From assembly GCA_022393335.1 (NCBI GenBank), contig JAJEKB010017724.1, positions 1-64,000 on the forward strand: 64,000 nt of DNA. The letters run 5' to 3'. This document shows, piece by piece, positions 45,027 to 56,887 of the stretch (position 1 is its first letter; the number at the start of each line of letters is the position of its first letter). Under the pieces are notes generated by a model that was given only the letters and a program-made list of their open reading frames with translations, did not search any database and was not told the DNA's origin. This stretch comes from Macrotrachela quadricornifera. Its lineage: Eukaryota; Rotifera; Eurotatoria; Philodinida; Philodinidae. The translations under genes were made by a program, and so were the position numbers.

Positions 45027-45781
45027 ATGTTCGAATTACTGTTAGTTTTATTGTTGACTGTTGACAGTGGTGTTGCTCTCAATTGTAGAAAATGTTTTCT
45101 TTCGTCTATTCCAATTGGTCAACCATTACATATTTCTGATGACAATGCCCAGAACGCGTCTCATCATCTAATTGCTCTGTTGAACTCGAATATCGGTATC
45201 ATCAAAAGAGGTATAACGCGGAGTTTTTTATGTATAGTTCGAGCAATGATTATATATTCATCTCGCCACCATCGCATTTTACTAATACAATCAAGTATGC
45301 ATGTTCGAAAGGAACTGATTGCGTTCTCTCATACGCTCAGGGTCGAGTGACTGAAATGGTCGACCGTGCTTACAATGTCACGCGTATAAATGCTCAAATC
45401 GCACCACTTATTGGAGATGATTTTTATTTTGGCTCGATTTTATGTTACAACATGAACAATCAGATATTTTAATGTTCGCTTGATGAAAAGTGTGTTTGGG
45501 ATTATGATACATTAGAAAAAAAGATTAAAAGGCATGGTTGTAAGAGAGAGAACATGCCCTTTGTGAGCGTATACGACTCAGGATCTTCCAGCTCTTTGTC
45601 GTTCGTATGCATTCATACTTTATGCAACGATAAGGAAACATTCAGACAAATCATAACTATTTTGGCCAACAATGGTATAACAGATTCCAATGGACGAATG
45701 ATTGCTATAAGGATAAAGAGAATGACTCCTTGTCTTTTGATAATATTTGCTTTAATTTTTGTATCCATCGTTGATTTTTAA
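45027..45781 (+). pseudogene. Ly6/uPAR-like secreted, probably GPI-anchored protein, apparently broken
   Basis: It starts with a signal peptide (MFELLLVLLLTVDSGVA) followed by LNCRKC, the usual first pair of cysteines of a Ly6/uPAR three-finger domain. It ends with CIHTLCND, the typical C-CN close, then a hydrophobic tail (LLIIFALIFVSIVDF) fitting a GPI signal. The frame changes near 45118-45152: either a frameshift or a 35-nt GT..AG intron (the joint would read PIERVSSSNC). An in-frame TAA at 45470-45472 interrupts NNQIF and CSLDEKC, where Gln (CAA) would be natural. With this stop the anchor is lost. Expected role: cell-surface ligand or receptor modulator. The domain call rests on Cys pattern and end signals. 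Confidence 0.55.
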
Positions 45782-46860
45782 AAGTCATTCAGCAAAAAAA
45801 TCAGATCACTAACGGACTATCGTATACTTGTTGATTAGTTTGTATCAAATAGAAAACCATTTTATCGGTTTACTGGAATTTGGACAACGTTGTCGAATTT
45901 CTACATTTGTCAAATTTCGATTGACAAGACAGCTATATACTTGTCAACTACACCTACAATACATGTTAGAATGTTTCTTTGTTTTTTATTTCGCTAACGC
46001 AGTGCAAATAATTAATGGGCGATCCAGAAGTCTTGAGCTCTATTAAAAATATTGTTATTTCTCTCTTATAACAAATCCAAAGGAAACTTTGGTGTATGAT
46101 TCTTTGTAATATATCGAACATTATCCTAAATTTTCATGTCTTACTCTACAGCTGGGCAAGTCAAGTCTGGCTTGATTTGTGACTTGAAAAACATCTGACT
46201 TGCCCAGCTCTGATGTATTTCTAAAGGTTGTCAATTAAGCATGGTACACTTTATGTTATTGAATTAGCAAGAACAATTCTGAAGAATTACGTGCTTGAAA
46301 AGAACTTTATATCAATGAGACACGACAGATCGAAGACATGTTCAAGAAACTTGATCAATACATTGAAGAAATCAAGAAACAGTTACGTAGATACAGTTAG
46401 TCTTATATTCGAGTGGCCTCAGGCGATAGTCGCCCATGAAACTTTTGCAACCATTCCAACGCGTTCCCAAGTAGAACTCAACGAGCTCTATTCGATATGT
46501 TCAGATTTCAGATAATACAAACCAAGTTTTTCAAGTTCTCACTGGTGTCATCTATCAGGCTCGAAGTATTAGTTTATGCTAAAGAAAATCTTAGCATTCC
46601 ATTGAATAGAGCTAGTTGAGCTGTACTTAGAACGCTGATTGAAGCAGTTGGAGCAGACTTTTCAACCAATATCGACGGGTTTTATCCGAATATGAGATTG
46701 TCTTCACTTACGTGTAACAGTTGATAAATGAAGAAGATGTCAATTCAATGAAGGGAGAAGTGAATGATTAACGACATGCGCGTCCACTCTTTATCTTTCC
46801 TATGCTTCTTATACTATGTTTTGTGTTTATAAGTATCTACGAAATACGATGCATGTATCC
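45782..46860. other. No certain gene; one small hairpin
   Basis: A 95-codon frame at 46228-46515 is unrecognised. A hairpin at 46151-46212 has arms AGCTGGGCAAGTCA and TGACTTGCCCAGCT, similar to short hAT-like ends, but no 8-bp duplication flanks it. Confidence 0.4.
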
Positions 46861-48240
46861 CCATGTAACTAAAACGTGGCAGAAAATGATGACTTTCATG
46901 TGTATTTCATCATAAAAAATGTCATTTTTTTAATTTTTTAGTTGTATGGGTGTCTCTCCCTTAAGTCATGTGACTCTTTTACTGATCTAATTGTCTTTAG
47001 TCCTGCTAGTCCATTTTGTTCTCCTATGCTCCTTGTGCGCCCTATAATTCTTGTATATTTAGTCCCTTTACTCTCTCTTGTTTTATTGTCTTCTACTGTT
47101 TATAGGAATTTGCTTTCCTTAGTGTCTTCAGAGTTTGTAACCATTTTGCTCTGTTTTCTGATTTTAAGCCTTTTGAGTTCGTTCACTCCGCTTAGTATTT
47201 TCAAGCCTTACAAACTCTTTAGTCGATTTAGTCCTTTTATCTATTCTAGATGCTTTAATGCCATTAGTTTTTCTTACCCTATGTACTTCTTTTATTCCTT
47301 TTACTTACCTCAAGCGTTTTAGTCTCTTTTTCTCTCTTTAGTTCGTTCTCGCCTTCAATTCGTTTAACCCCTGCGCTGCTTTATTAGTTTTTCTGTTCTG
47401 ATCTGCTTGAGTTCCTTTTATTTCATTCAATCCTTTGATTAAAAATAGTAAATGAGTTACGAACTGGGTAGAAGAGATAGAAGATAGACTAAGATAAAGC
47501 AATTCCGGTTTTGATCGATGCCCATAGTGCGCAGCGCACTAAACTTAGTCTTTCGACAAAGATCGAATCAAAATATGCCAGCTAAGTCTACACGTAAGTC
47601 CAAAAGGAAATTATTGAAACTGATTTTATTTTTGGTTTCATTTCATGATTCGATGCCACGATATATTTCAGTTGAATTATAACTGAAGTTCTCGTTTCAT
47701 ACGTCTCAAATGATGTGTGAAAGAGACATAAGTAGGAAGATAGACAGATAGAGTCATAAGTACAGATATCAATTGACAGATAGTTAGATAAATACGTAGA
47801 TGAATGGATAGATAAGTAGATGGATAAATAAATAGGTAGATAAATATTGGTAAACATCCCAGTGGATAATATACCCATGTAGCTAAAAAATCGAAAAAAT
47901 GATATTTTCTATAATGTAACCGACATGAAATCATCATTTTTTGCCATGTTTTGATTACGTGGAATATGTCACTGATAAATGCCATATACTGCGTGATTTT
48001 GATGGCATTTTAATGATATTCATTGCATGACTTTCATGTAAAAGTCATCATTTTCATGAATGTAAACTTTGACAAAATGGTATGCCGTTTAAAAAACATC
48101 AAAGATTATGTCACTTTCATCATCTGAAATCGCATTTTTTTGATTTTCGTCATCTTTTTTTTTTTAAGAAAAATTCATAAAAATGATGTAAAGTACATCA
48201 TACTGTGCCATGTTTTGACTACATTTGAACCCTGCGATAG
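46861..48240. repeat. Region bounded by related inverted ends, with pyrimidine tract and GATA-type microsatellite
   Basis: The left boundary CATGTAACTAAAACGTGGCA (46863) matches inversely the right boundary TGCCATGTTTTGACTACAT (48207). Two more copies of this end motif sit face to face at about 47875 and 47960. ATGATG/CATCAT words crowd around each. Between them lie a pyrimidine-rich tract (about 46940-47460) with recurring TTTAGT, whose 126-codon open frame is probably chance, and a degenerate (GATA)n microsatellite at about 47735-47850. It is probably several related MITEs in tandem. Confidence 0.45.
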
Positions 48241-48621
48241 TTATATAATAGTGGCATATTTTTTTTTCATTTTATATGTATAGGATATTTGACAGTTGGA
48301 AATTTATTACAATCTATTCATTCTTTTTTCAAATTGAAATAAGGGAAAATTTTCTGCTTTGATAATTATGTATTCATGTAATTTGCCAAAAAAATGTTAA
48401 TCTACGGATGAGCAGGTCTTCAACAATATGAGTTTATTATATTTTGTGTTATATTATTTGGCCTCTGAAGCAGAAAAAAATTGTAGATTGAGAAAAGAAA
48501 ACTGTCAGACCATTGGTTGGAAAAAATTTTTACACGCTAAAAATGGTATGGATGACTTATTCAATATTGAAAGCATTGGTATATAAACTCATCTAAAATC
48601 TTTCTCTTTTTTATTAAGAAT

Positions 48622-49566
48622 ATGAACTCGACTATTTTCAAGGAATTAGAAATACTCAGTAAAAATTCTACAACATCTATCATTGAACCATGGTATATTC
48701 CTTTGGATATTCTGATGATTTTATTTACTACATTAACCATTGTCCTTTCTGTATTTTTTCTATTTATTATCGTCTTAGACAAGACATGTCATACAATTGT
48801 AATGATGTTTATAATCAATTCATGTTTAGCTGCATTTATGATAGGGTGTGTTACACTGAGTATGTCTGTATTTACAATTCAAAATGATTTGAAACAAATT
48901 CAATATCAAGATTCACTTTGTATTTTGCGAGCTTATATAGGTTATGCATCATATGGCATATTAAATTTTTCATTTTTCTTACAAGCTTTATATCGATATC
49001 TGATTGTTATGTATCCGAATTATTTATTCTATCAATCAATTCGATTTCAAAGTTTAGCCATTTGTATAACATGGATTATTGGTTTTATTTATCCTTTTCC
49101 ATTTGTACTCATTGGTGATATCATCTACAATATTGACAATCAAATATGTCAATTATTACTTCGATTTTCTTTTTCTACAGTTTATGGAGCATTTTGTGCT
49201 TATTTTATTCCAATTTCATTGATTATATTGATTTATTTTAAATTAGTTCGATATGTTAAACTAATGAGTACAAATGTAACAATCTCCAATCGTTTAGTCC
49301 GTGCAAAACAAGAACTAAAAATGGTTCGACGTACAGTTATGTTAATTGCAATTTTGATTGCAGTTTCTTTTCCATATATACTGATTATGTGCATGTCATT
49401 TTTCACTACTCCACCGAAGTATCATTTTCGAATTGCTTATATATTTTTTGATGCATCAACATTATCGGTTATGTTTTCTTTATTTCAATTTACGGATCCA
49501 CTCAAAGCATCTATAATGAAACGAATAAATATTCTTTCAAATATAATAGCACCAAGAATCGCATAA
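48622..49566 (+). CDS. Rhodopsin-like 7TM G-protein-coupled receptor, 314 aa
   Basis: Seven hydrophobic segments: residues about 26-51, 58-83, 103-128, 145-166, 187-208, 238-260 and 270-290. The N-terminus has two N-glycosylation sites (N2, N15). Cys100 at the start of TM3 and Cys176 in the second extracellular loop form the conserved disulfide pair. The DRY position reads YRY (124-126), followed by LIVMYP. TM6 keeps its Pro (251). TM7 ends FTDPLKASI, so the NPxxY motif is absent. Such divergent receptors form a large family in bdelloids; the ligand cannot be inferred. Single exon, intact frame. The start Met follows a stop-containing leader. Confidence 0.85.
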   Translation: MNSTIFKELEILSKNSTTSIIEPWYIPLDILMILFTTLTIVLSVFFLFIIVLDKTCHTIVMMFIINSCLAAFMIGCVTLSMSVFTIQNDLKQIQYQDSLCILRAYIGYASYGILNFSFFLQALYRYLIVMYPNYLFYQSIRFQSLAICITWIIGFIYPFPFVLIGDIIYNIDNQICQLLLRFSFSTVYGAFCAYFIPISLIILIYFKLVRYVKLMSTNVTISNRLVRAKQELKMVRRTVMLIAILIAVSFPYILIMCMSFFTTPPKYHFRIAYIFFDASTLSVMFSLFQFTDPLKASIMKRINILSNIIAPRIA

Positions 49567-51425
49567 ACAAATGAATTTAAATTAAATTTCGATGTTATGT
49601 TGTTTATTCATAAATTATATTATTAAAAAATTTTTTTTTATATCTGTTTCTTTCGTCTCTTTGTACCTGTCTTGATATATAATATACATACATCTATTAG
49701 TGAATTGCAATTTTTTGGTCCAATTAAAATTTCATCTATATTTTGCTAATAACTTTTGTTCTTTTGAACTGATTTAGACTAATTTTTTAACATATTAATG
49801 GTCTTTAACTGTCTCACAATTATACAAGATTTCAGCTCTCTGGTTTCTATGGTCGCTAACTTATCAGATCTATACCATCAGAAAGTCATATTTCACATGA
49901 AGATGTACTAAAACGAAGATATTTTATAAATAGAAAAGACAAGAGAAAAATATAATAACACTTAGTTTTGTACAGTTTGAAATGCTTTATTAAATAGTAT
50001 ATCGTTGCTATATTTTTTTCTTTTTTATCACACTCATACATCCTCAAATACTTAATTGAAGACACTTTGTCATTTTCATGTAGAACGATCTTATCGTTCA
50101 ATTTTTCTCGTCTATCTCAAAGTGAAAGAACAATTGATTATTTTCTAAAAGTTTGAGTTTCACTCATTTTGTAGAACGATTTTTTGAAAATTACTATTTG
50201 GATAACACTTAAATTTTTCAAATTTACGATGTAAGTAATGTTTAAATGGTTTGCATGTTTTCGCTCATATTTTCATTGTGGATATACTTCTCAGGATTGT
50301 ATGTCTAGTGAATTTCGCCTCTCAATCTCTTATCATTCTCAAGATATTTACATTACATTATGAGCTATAGAGAAACATTTTTCATTGAAACAACATTTTT
50401 ATATTACATTTACATGCGGACATGCATTGAACACGATCCTTGGTTCGACGTTCGATAATAGACGGACCACGTTCAGATGTCAGTTCAGGCTTTCTGTAAG
50501 AAAAATGTGTCATGCTAAACCATAAAAGATTCTAGATTTGGGTATCATTATCAGAACCTTTTGAAGTCCAAGTATAAACAAGTTCATTTCAAATCCTTCG
50601 TTTAGTGCTACTAGTTGATTTTATACCTAACGACTTCTTCCTACCCTTAGTCCATTATTTCTTGTACTAACCCTTACTTCTATTCTTAACCTTATCAAGT
50701 GAAAAATTGTCAGTTTATGCTGGATGATATCAGACAACCCTAATTGTATATCCCCAATACTCTTCCAATTGATTTTTTTATATATGTTTGCAATTTGATC
50801 TAACCTGATCAACTATCTTTATTTTAAATGATCGATAAATGTATCACATTTTCGTTGATATAAGTAAACACCGAAATTACTGTTGAAAAATGTGAACTTT
50901 AATCAAGAAGGAAAAAGCAAAACTCCAGTACCCCGAAGTACGAAGCGGAGTAAGTACGCTCGAAGCCTCGCTTTTTCCTCTTTGACTCTAATACAAATAG
51001 AAAAATTGAATTTTTTCTCTATTTCTAGAAAGACCTATAGACAATATCTGTTCTGAATTGCTTGAATTTTGACTACATATCATTCAATTCATTTTACGAA
51101 GGCATATCAAAATAGAAATCTAAAACAAAGACTTTTCAACAATTAGCCTATTCAAAGATCGTTATTGCTTAATAACTCGGCGCAATTGAAAAAGAAATAT
51201 TGCATTATGTTTTTTTGAAGCTGTACATCTTTGAGCAATCATTCTGATATTTTCTCATACTCATAAAAATTCATTGTATTTACCTATTATTTGAAAGAAA
51301 AATAGAGTTGAACAAATTAGGTCAAATTGTAAAGGTCTACGGGAAATTTAAGCAGAAGAAACTTTTAGGACACTTAATACTATTACCCTTAACTGTTGTA
51401 TCTATTTTTAACCTTATAATTTCAC
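49567..51425. other. No gene recognised; one GC-rich hairpin
   Basis: AT-rich DNA. At about 50911-50981 the words GGAAAAAGC and GCTTTTTCC enclose a GC-rich stretch (CCCGAAGTACGAAGCGGAG), giving a hairpin-prone motif. No coding frame recognised. Confidence 0.45.
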
Positions 51426-51427
51426 TA

Positions 51428-51921
51428 GCGGTAATGCCCGGCATTGCTCGGGAAATCTACATACTGTAAACTAATTATACCAGAAAATGACAGAAGGCGT
51501 ATAGGGAGCGTGCTTGAGATTTTTTATATATGATTACTACATGTCCCGTCGTGCACACACTTACATTCATGTGTAAATCGGACAATTAAGCGAATAGTGT
51601 GTGAATGTGAGTGTTTTTTTTTACTCATATCAATTGTCATACTATACGAACACCCGCTGGAAAAAGGTGACACTAAGGAATGGATAATCTATCAATAGCA
51701 GCAAATACTCTAAAGGCTGTGAAAGATTGGTGAAAATTGCAATATATCATAGCCTGTATGAAATTTCATTCCATCCCTTCCCTGGATACCCTGACTCTCT
51801 TTCAATCTTCGTCTGGGCTCAAGGTATTTCATGAAACGCTTGGCGTCGCTGACTCGTACGGCGTCCAAATGCAAAAAAAAGCTGGCAGACAGAGACAACC
51901 TTCTTGTTTATATATATATAG
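51428..51921 (+). repeat. Dispersed repeat unit, CACTAGCGG start and TATATATAGAT tail
   Basis: It starts CACTAGCGGTAATGCCCGGC at about 51426 and ends with a GACAGAGACAA.CTTCTTG segment and TATATATATAGAT. A second tail of the same type (ACAGACAAACTTTCTTC then TATATATAGAT) lies at 52296-52336. The repeated tail argues for a short retroposon or Helitron-like unit; the class is not resolved. Confidence 0.45.
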
Positions 51922-52059
51922 ATTATGAGCTATGAGTAATGAAATTTTATCCCACTTGTTGCTTTCTACATTCGATGGGTATTTTCACTTATACGGTCAC
52001 CCTTTATCTTATAATTCTATTTGCTTTTTTCGAGCATCTTTGAACATTTTATGTTCAAT

Positions 52060-52336
52060 GGCAAAAAATGCAGATTATTATCTACTTTTGTTCTCAAGTT
52101 ACTGAGAAAATAATCACACGCACAGACTCTTTAGAAAAGGTACTTATCGTAGTAATTCAACAAAAAGAGGGACAAACACTCTGTTCAGGTGAAACTTTTA
52201 AGTTAAAAACCATCCTAAAACCTTCCTCTGGAGATAGGGAAGTATTGTGGAAAATTTGGTGACGCTAGCTTTTACCGGGACTGAGTTATAAGCGAACAGA
52301 CAAACAGACAAACTTTCTTCTTTATATATATAGATT
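52060..52336 (+). repeat. Second repeat unit with the same tail
   Basis: The 3' part (GTTATAAGCGAACAGACAAA and TATATATAGAT) matches the type of tail seen at 51880-51921. The 5' boundary is unclear. The 64-codon open frame inside (52068-52262) has no independent support. Confidence 0.4.
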
Positions 52337-52570
52337 TTTAATTCTATTTGTAATTGCTTAATTGTAGTTTTAATCGTTTATTTTTATCTTTATCCATTAG
52401 TTATATATCTTACTTTTCCTTTATCTAATGTATGTTTCGATATATAATTCGAATATCTATATTTAAACTCCTATGTTAAACTAATTTAATTGTAATGAAT
52501 ATTAAGTGATATGAAAAGGAAAATATTTTGATAGTTTAAATTTGTCTACTGAAAAAACACTGGTTTTTAG

Positions 52571-52817
52571 GCGAGGAGTTGCATATGGTAAGCAAATCGA
52601 GGAATTATTAGTTGATCCTGATAATGACGATACGGATACAGTGAGCAACATGAATGAAGAATCAGAAAACGAATTAGTCAACGAATCATGGAATACAATG
52701 GTTGATGAAATACATGATAACAGTAGCGAGGAAAGCGAAGAAGCAACAGATGATTCCTCGAGCAATGACATGAAAGATTCAACAGACGATGAAGTTGATG
52801 ATGATATAAATAATTAG
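52571..52817 (+). CDS. Possible last exon of an acidic protein
   Basis: An acceptor-like TGGTTTTTAG precedes an open frame reading RGVAYGKQIEELLVDPDND and then a strongly acidic, Ser-rich tail (SEESEEATDDSSS, DDEVDDDINN) to a TAG. No upstream exon was identified. It is unrecognised. Acidic tails are common in nuclear proteins, and the acidic N-terminus of the nearby piggyBac transposase is similar only in composition. Confidence 0.3.
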
Positions 52818-53643
52818 TCTACTTTTGTCACTGGTTTATAAATAGTTATCATTACCAGAACAATATATTTCTGTGAAACACGATCTGAAAGAGTGTTGAA
52901 GTGTTTAGGGATAGAAATTTGGACCCACTGCCCCTCTCCCCACAGACCGTGACCGACAGCGAAAACAGTTATATCGTGTTTCACATTTTAATCCCGTAGA
53001 GATTGCGCTAACAGCTTTTTATAAAATATCATTGTCACAATCAATTATATCTGATTGGATACTGTGATCTTTGATTGAATAAGAAATATGCTTTTCGACA
53101 GATAGAATTATATACTATGATGTTCAATGTAACAAATCAAGCATTTTTTCGATATATTTTTAACACCAGAAAAGAGATAATCCTGTGTTATAGCATCATG
53201 CAGATATGTCTAGTAAAATCGATCTCCTATCTACACAATACATGACAGAAACCTTCGGCTTGTATGGTTCTATAGCAGCTACTCTGGACTTTTTAACTCA
53301 CTTATTAATTAAAAATATCCACTGTGAACTGTAAAAATGGCATGGATCCAGAAATGTCGGACTAATACATGATACCTATTTGCTCACTGATGAATTGAAT
53401 TTAATACAGAATTGCTGTCCGGAAGAGGGTCTTTCGATTGGTGAAAACTGCAGCTCTCTATCTTGTTTCTATCAAGAGTTATTCAAAAAATAGCCACTTG
53501 CCTTTTTTTTCCGACAGTAAGTAGTTGCGTGTGTCAGAGACGAAATATAATAATTTATCTGCGTGTAACTGTTTAGTTCATTCATACATTCGCTCATGTG
53601 AATATGTTTGTTGGAAGTTCTTATTCTAAGACTTTCACTTGAT
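52818..53643. other. No gene recognised
   Basis: AT-rich DNA between the acidic exon and the piggyBac element. Confidence 0.45.
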
Positions 53644-53647
53644 TTAA

Positions 53648-55770
53648 TCCTTTCACGGCGATGTGAGCCACCGGTGGCTCACGGTGTATTTTGACCAGAA
53701 AAATGATGAAAAAGTAGATTTTCCTCTTTTTGTTTAAGTAGAAAGGGACACATAGTTACTTCATCTTTGGCACAGGTTGATCTATTTTATTATTTAGAGG
53801 AATGTTTTTCATTGAAACAATCAAGACAGAAAAACTTGCCGCAGTCAGGACATAAAGTTTTTATCCTCTTTGCTGCGATCGCACTTGCTTCTCTTGATTG
53901 TTGTTGCTTAATCTTCTCATAGCAACCAACACATCGTCTTCTAACATCACGTGCAGATCCTTCCATTTCTTCAAGCTTCTGATCCGCTAGCTTGCGTTTC
54001 GTTTGGCTTGTTGAACGTTCTTTGGATCCAGGTTGTAGATTCTCGTATGGTAAACCAAGAAGTAAAGACCACACGAGACTTTCGCGAAGTTGTGACATCG
54101 TCATAACGTTCGTGCCATAATATTTTTTGTAAATCAAATATGTATTTACTATTGATACTTCAAATATCATCTCGAATGCCACTTTGAGTTACCATTTTTT
54201 CGACCGTCGAAGGTATGTATAGTATATTGATAATTGGTCAGATAAAACTATACCTTATTTTCCCTTATTGTAATCGAGAACAATTGATGGTTTCATGATA
54301 CGTTTATTGACTTTATTGGTTTTTCCGGTGTCTACCAAAGTTGCCGAATCTGATGGCTTTGCGGATATCATCAAAACATCTCTTTTATCTTTCCATATGA
54401 TTAGTTTTACACTATTGTTATTCTGAACACCATAAATTTCACCACGTTTGAGCGTTTTCTCAGTCACTTCGTGCCCCGATCCAGCACAATTGCTTCTCAA
54501 TGTTCCAATAAGAGAAGTATCATTTTGCAATAAGCTCTTTGCAAGGGAAATACTGGTAAAGAAGTTGTCAACTACTACAGTTCGATGACATTCGAGAAGA
54601 CCATCTGCCAGATCGAGTACGACAGTTTGACTGTGCCCACGACCTGCCGTTGAATCCTGCTTACCAATGTAAATCATAAAATTTCAGGTGTATCCGTTAG
54701 TAGCTACCAGCTTGTATATCTTGATTCCATATTTGTGTGCTTTTCCAGAAATGTATTGTTTGAATAAAAGCCTCCCCTTCCATGGTATCATTGTTTCGTT
54801 GATAGAAACAACAGAACCAGGGACATAAATTGACTTGAATCTATCTCTCAATAAATCTTAAAGTGGTCTGAGCTTGAACAATCTGTCTTGGTCTGCATGC
54901 TTTTCTTGATTGTCCGAAAAATGAAAAAATTTGAGAAGTAATTCGAATCGATCTCTTGACGTCATATTTTGAATGACTTCAGATCCAAATAGCTTGCTTT
55001 TATTCCAGTAATAATCTGTTTCTGACATTTGTACTAGTCCTATTTCAATAATAATTCCAAAAAATTTGAGCATTTTTTCATTATTAGTTGATTTCCATTG
55101 AAGAGTTTTCGATCATTTGGTAAGTTGCTGCGTTTGTAAATGTTGTTCTGCGTATCGATTAGTTTCATGAACCATAAGACTAATAATCTCATCAGTAAGG
55201 AAATACCGATAACAATCGACAGGATCGATCGCGCTATTTTCCGAGTTTGCTGACACCTCTTCCATCATTCCATAATCCTCTGAGAATTCGATATCCGATT
55301 TGGATTCTATTTCGTCCCAGACTTGTGAATTGATATCGTCATTATCATCACCATCATCCGTTACGTCATCGAAGCTTGTAGATTCGAATTGCATTCTGGA
55401 GAAGCCATCACCCAAACTGCTCACATCACTTTGCGAGTCGCCACTTTCCTCTGTATTCATTTCTTCGAATAGCATGTAAATTGTAAATTTTAAGAATGTG
55501 TCTTTAGCTTTTTTTCAGTATCTCGATTATACTGATCTATGTATTTATATGGGCATGCATGGACAAGTCGAAAAAATCCAATGTATTGCAGAAGAACAGA
55601 GGATGGGAAAAAACCAACATGATAAATTTTATTGGAATAATCCATATTCGTCACTAGAATATTTCCTATACATCGAAAATATCGATCAGCACATTAAATG
55701 ATGTTGAGCATGCATGAAAATTGGTATATTGAGGTTAAAATCTTCGAAAAATCGAATCGCCGTGATAGAG
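53648..55770 (-). mobile_element. piggyBac transposon, inactive
   Basis: TTAA flanks both sides (53644-53647 and 55771-55774). The ends share CACGGCGAT in inverted orientation (TCCTTTCACGGCGATG on the left, ATCGCCGTGATAGAG on the right). A 20-bp perfect palindrome, GTGAGCCACCGGTGGCTCAC, lies just inside the left end. The transposase is coded on the minus strand across most of the length. Confidence 0.85.
53790..55475 (-). pseudogene. piggyBac transposase, 562 codons with in-frame stops
   Basis: DDD-type transposase that would cut and paste at TTAA. It has an acidic N-terminus (codons 1-85), then the DDE_Tnp_1_7 core: FLTDEIISLMVHETNRYA, FFGIIIEIGLVQM, RDRFELLLKFFHF, and VVVDNFFTSISLAKSLL with the second catalytic Asp (codon 303). 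The first catalytic Asp is Asn (SINETMIPWKGR, codon 226) and the third is Val (GIVLSDQ, codon 410). A C-terminal Cys-rich finger is intact (RRRCVGCYE, CPDCGKFFCLDC). Five stops (about 55110 TGA, 54855 TAA, 54677 TGA, 54255 TAA, 54180 TAA) lie in one frame, with no frameshift. Confidence 0.85.
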
Positions 55771-55774
55771 TTAA

Positions 55775-56524
55775 TTTAATAGGATTTTTGCAATTATTTT
55801 CGAAAAATCGATTTAAATCTTAGTTTTTCCGATTTTTTTTACATAGGTTATGGTTATTCGAAAGTAAATTTAAAACATATTTTGAAAAAAATACCTGCAT
55901 TTGTCTTAAGTTGAATAAAAATAGCACAACTTTCTCAACTAGTTTTGTTTTAGATTTAAATTCCTTTCGTCTGCTAAGAGCGTCTGATAAATCATGTATT
56001 TTGTATGCCAGAAGTCAATCCCATTACACCAACATAAAAATAAATAAAACCAAGTAGTTTTTCCATCGATTACCGATATTCCGTGCGAACAAAATCGATT
56101 TTAATTGATTAGAAAAAAATCGTTTAAAATCGATTTGATTTTTTTTACATGGGGACATCCTCAGTTTTCAACATGGAGATTTTCCGAGCAACGCTGAGTA
56201 CTACCGCCAGTTCTTGATAAATAACGGTAATGTCAATGCTCTTCAATGAATAGATTAGCATGTATAACGTATATACATTTTAATTATTTCGATAGATTAT
56301 GCGTTGTTTTATCAATCTTCATTGTTCTAACAATATTTAGGTAAGAAATCACAAATAAAAAAAAACGATTTCTTAATGAAAACAATAAGTCTTGAAATAC
56401 ACGATACGTAGTAAATATTCTTTATACGAAAAGAAATACTGTCAAACAGAATGTTTTGTTTTATTAGTAGTGACATCTATAAACAATAAAAATAAATAAA
56501 AAGTCTTTGACATTACATTTTTAG
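55775..56524. other. No gene recognised
   Basis: Very AT-rich DNA between the piggyBac element and a foldback element. Several ATCGATTT/AAATCGAT words occur; no clear unit. Confidence 0.45.
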
Positions 56525-56887
56525 GGTACAAGTGCAGAATAACGATACCCCCCACCCCCATTGTTCTGTGATATATATGTATAGAACAGAAAAAGATTCT
56601 ATTGGCACAACATCAGAACCAATATTTCTTTGGCCCAAAACAGACTGACTTAATTCAAAGTGAATTAATCAATATAATTGCCGTTGTTACGTGGAAACAC
56701 CAATCACATCTCTTAATTCAGCTTTAATTTTTTCAGTATGTTTGACCTTTTTGATAGAAATGATATTATTTCTATCAAAGAAATATTGGTTATGATGTTC
56801 TGCCAATAGAATATTTTTCTGTTCTACACGTATATATATATCACAGAACAATGGGGGTGGGGGGTATCGTTATTCTGCACTTGTACC
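56525..56887. mobile_element. Foldback element with C/G-run ends, 363 bp
   Basis: The ends are GGTACAAGTGCAGAATAACG and its exact inverse. Inside each lies a run of ACCCCCCACCCCCAT (or its inverse). The arms are about 120 nt (56525-56645 and 56770-56887). The innermost part holds ATAGAAATGATATTATTTCT, itself a palindrome. No exact target duplication. Confidence 0.7.

Noticed and set aside
46151..46212. Short hAT element with ends AGCTGGGCAAGTCA
   Set aside because: The hairpin is real, but the flanks show no 8-bp duplication and it is only about 60 bp, so the class is unproven.
46942..47322. A 126-codon hydrophobic open frame resembling a membrane protein
   Set aside because: It reads from a pyrimidine-rich low-complexity tract, which automatically codes Leu, Phe and Ser.
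47735..47850. Possible CRISPR-like regular repeat
   Set aside because: The words are degenerate GATA-type microsatellite without spacers, in a eukaryotic context.
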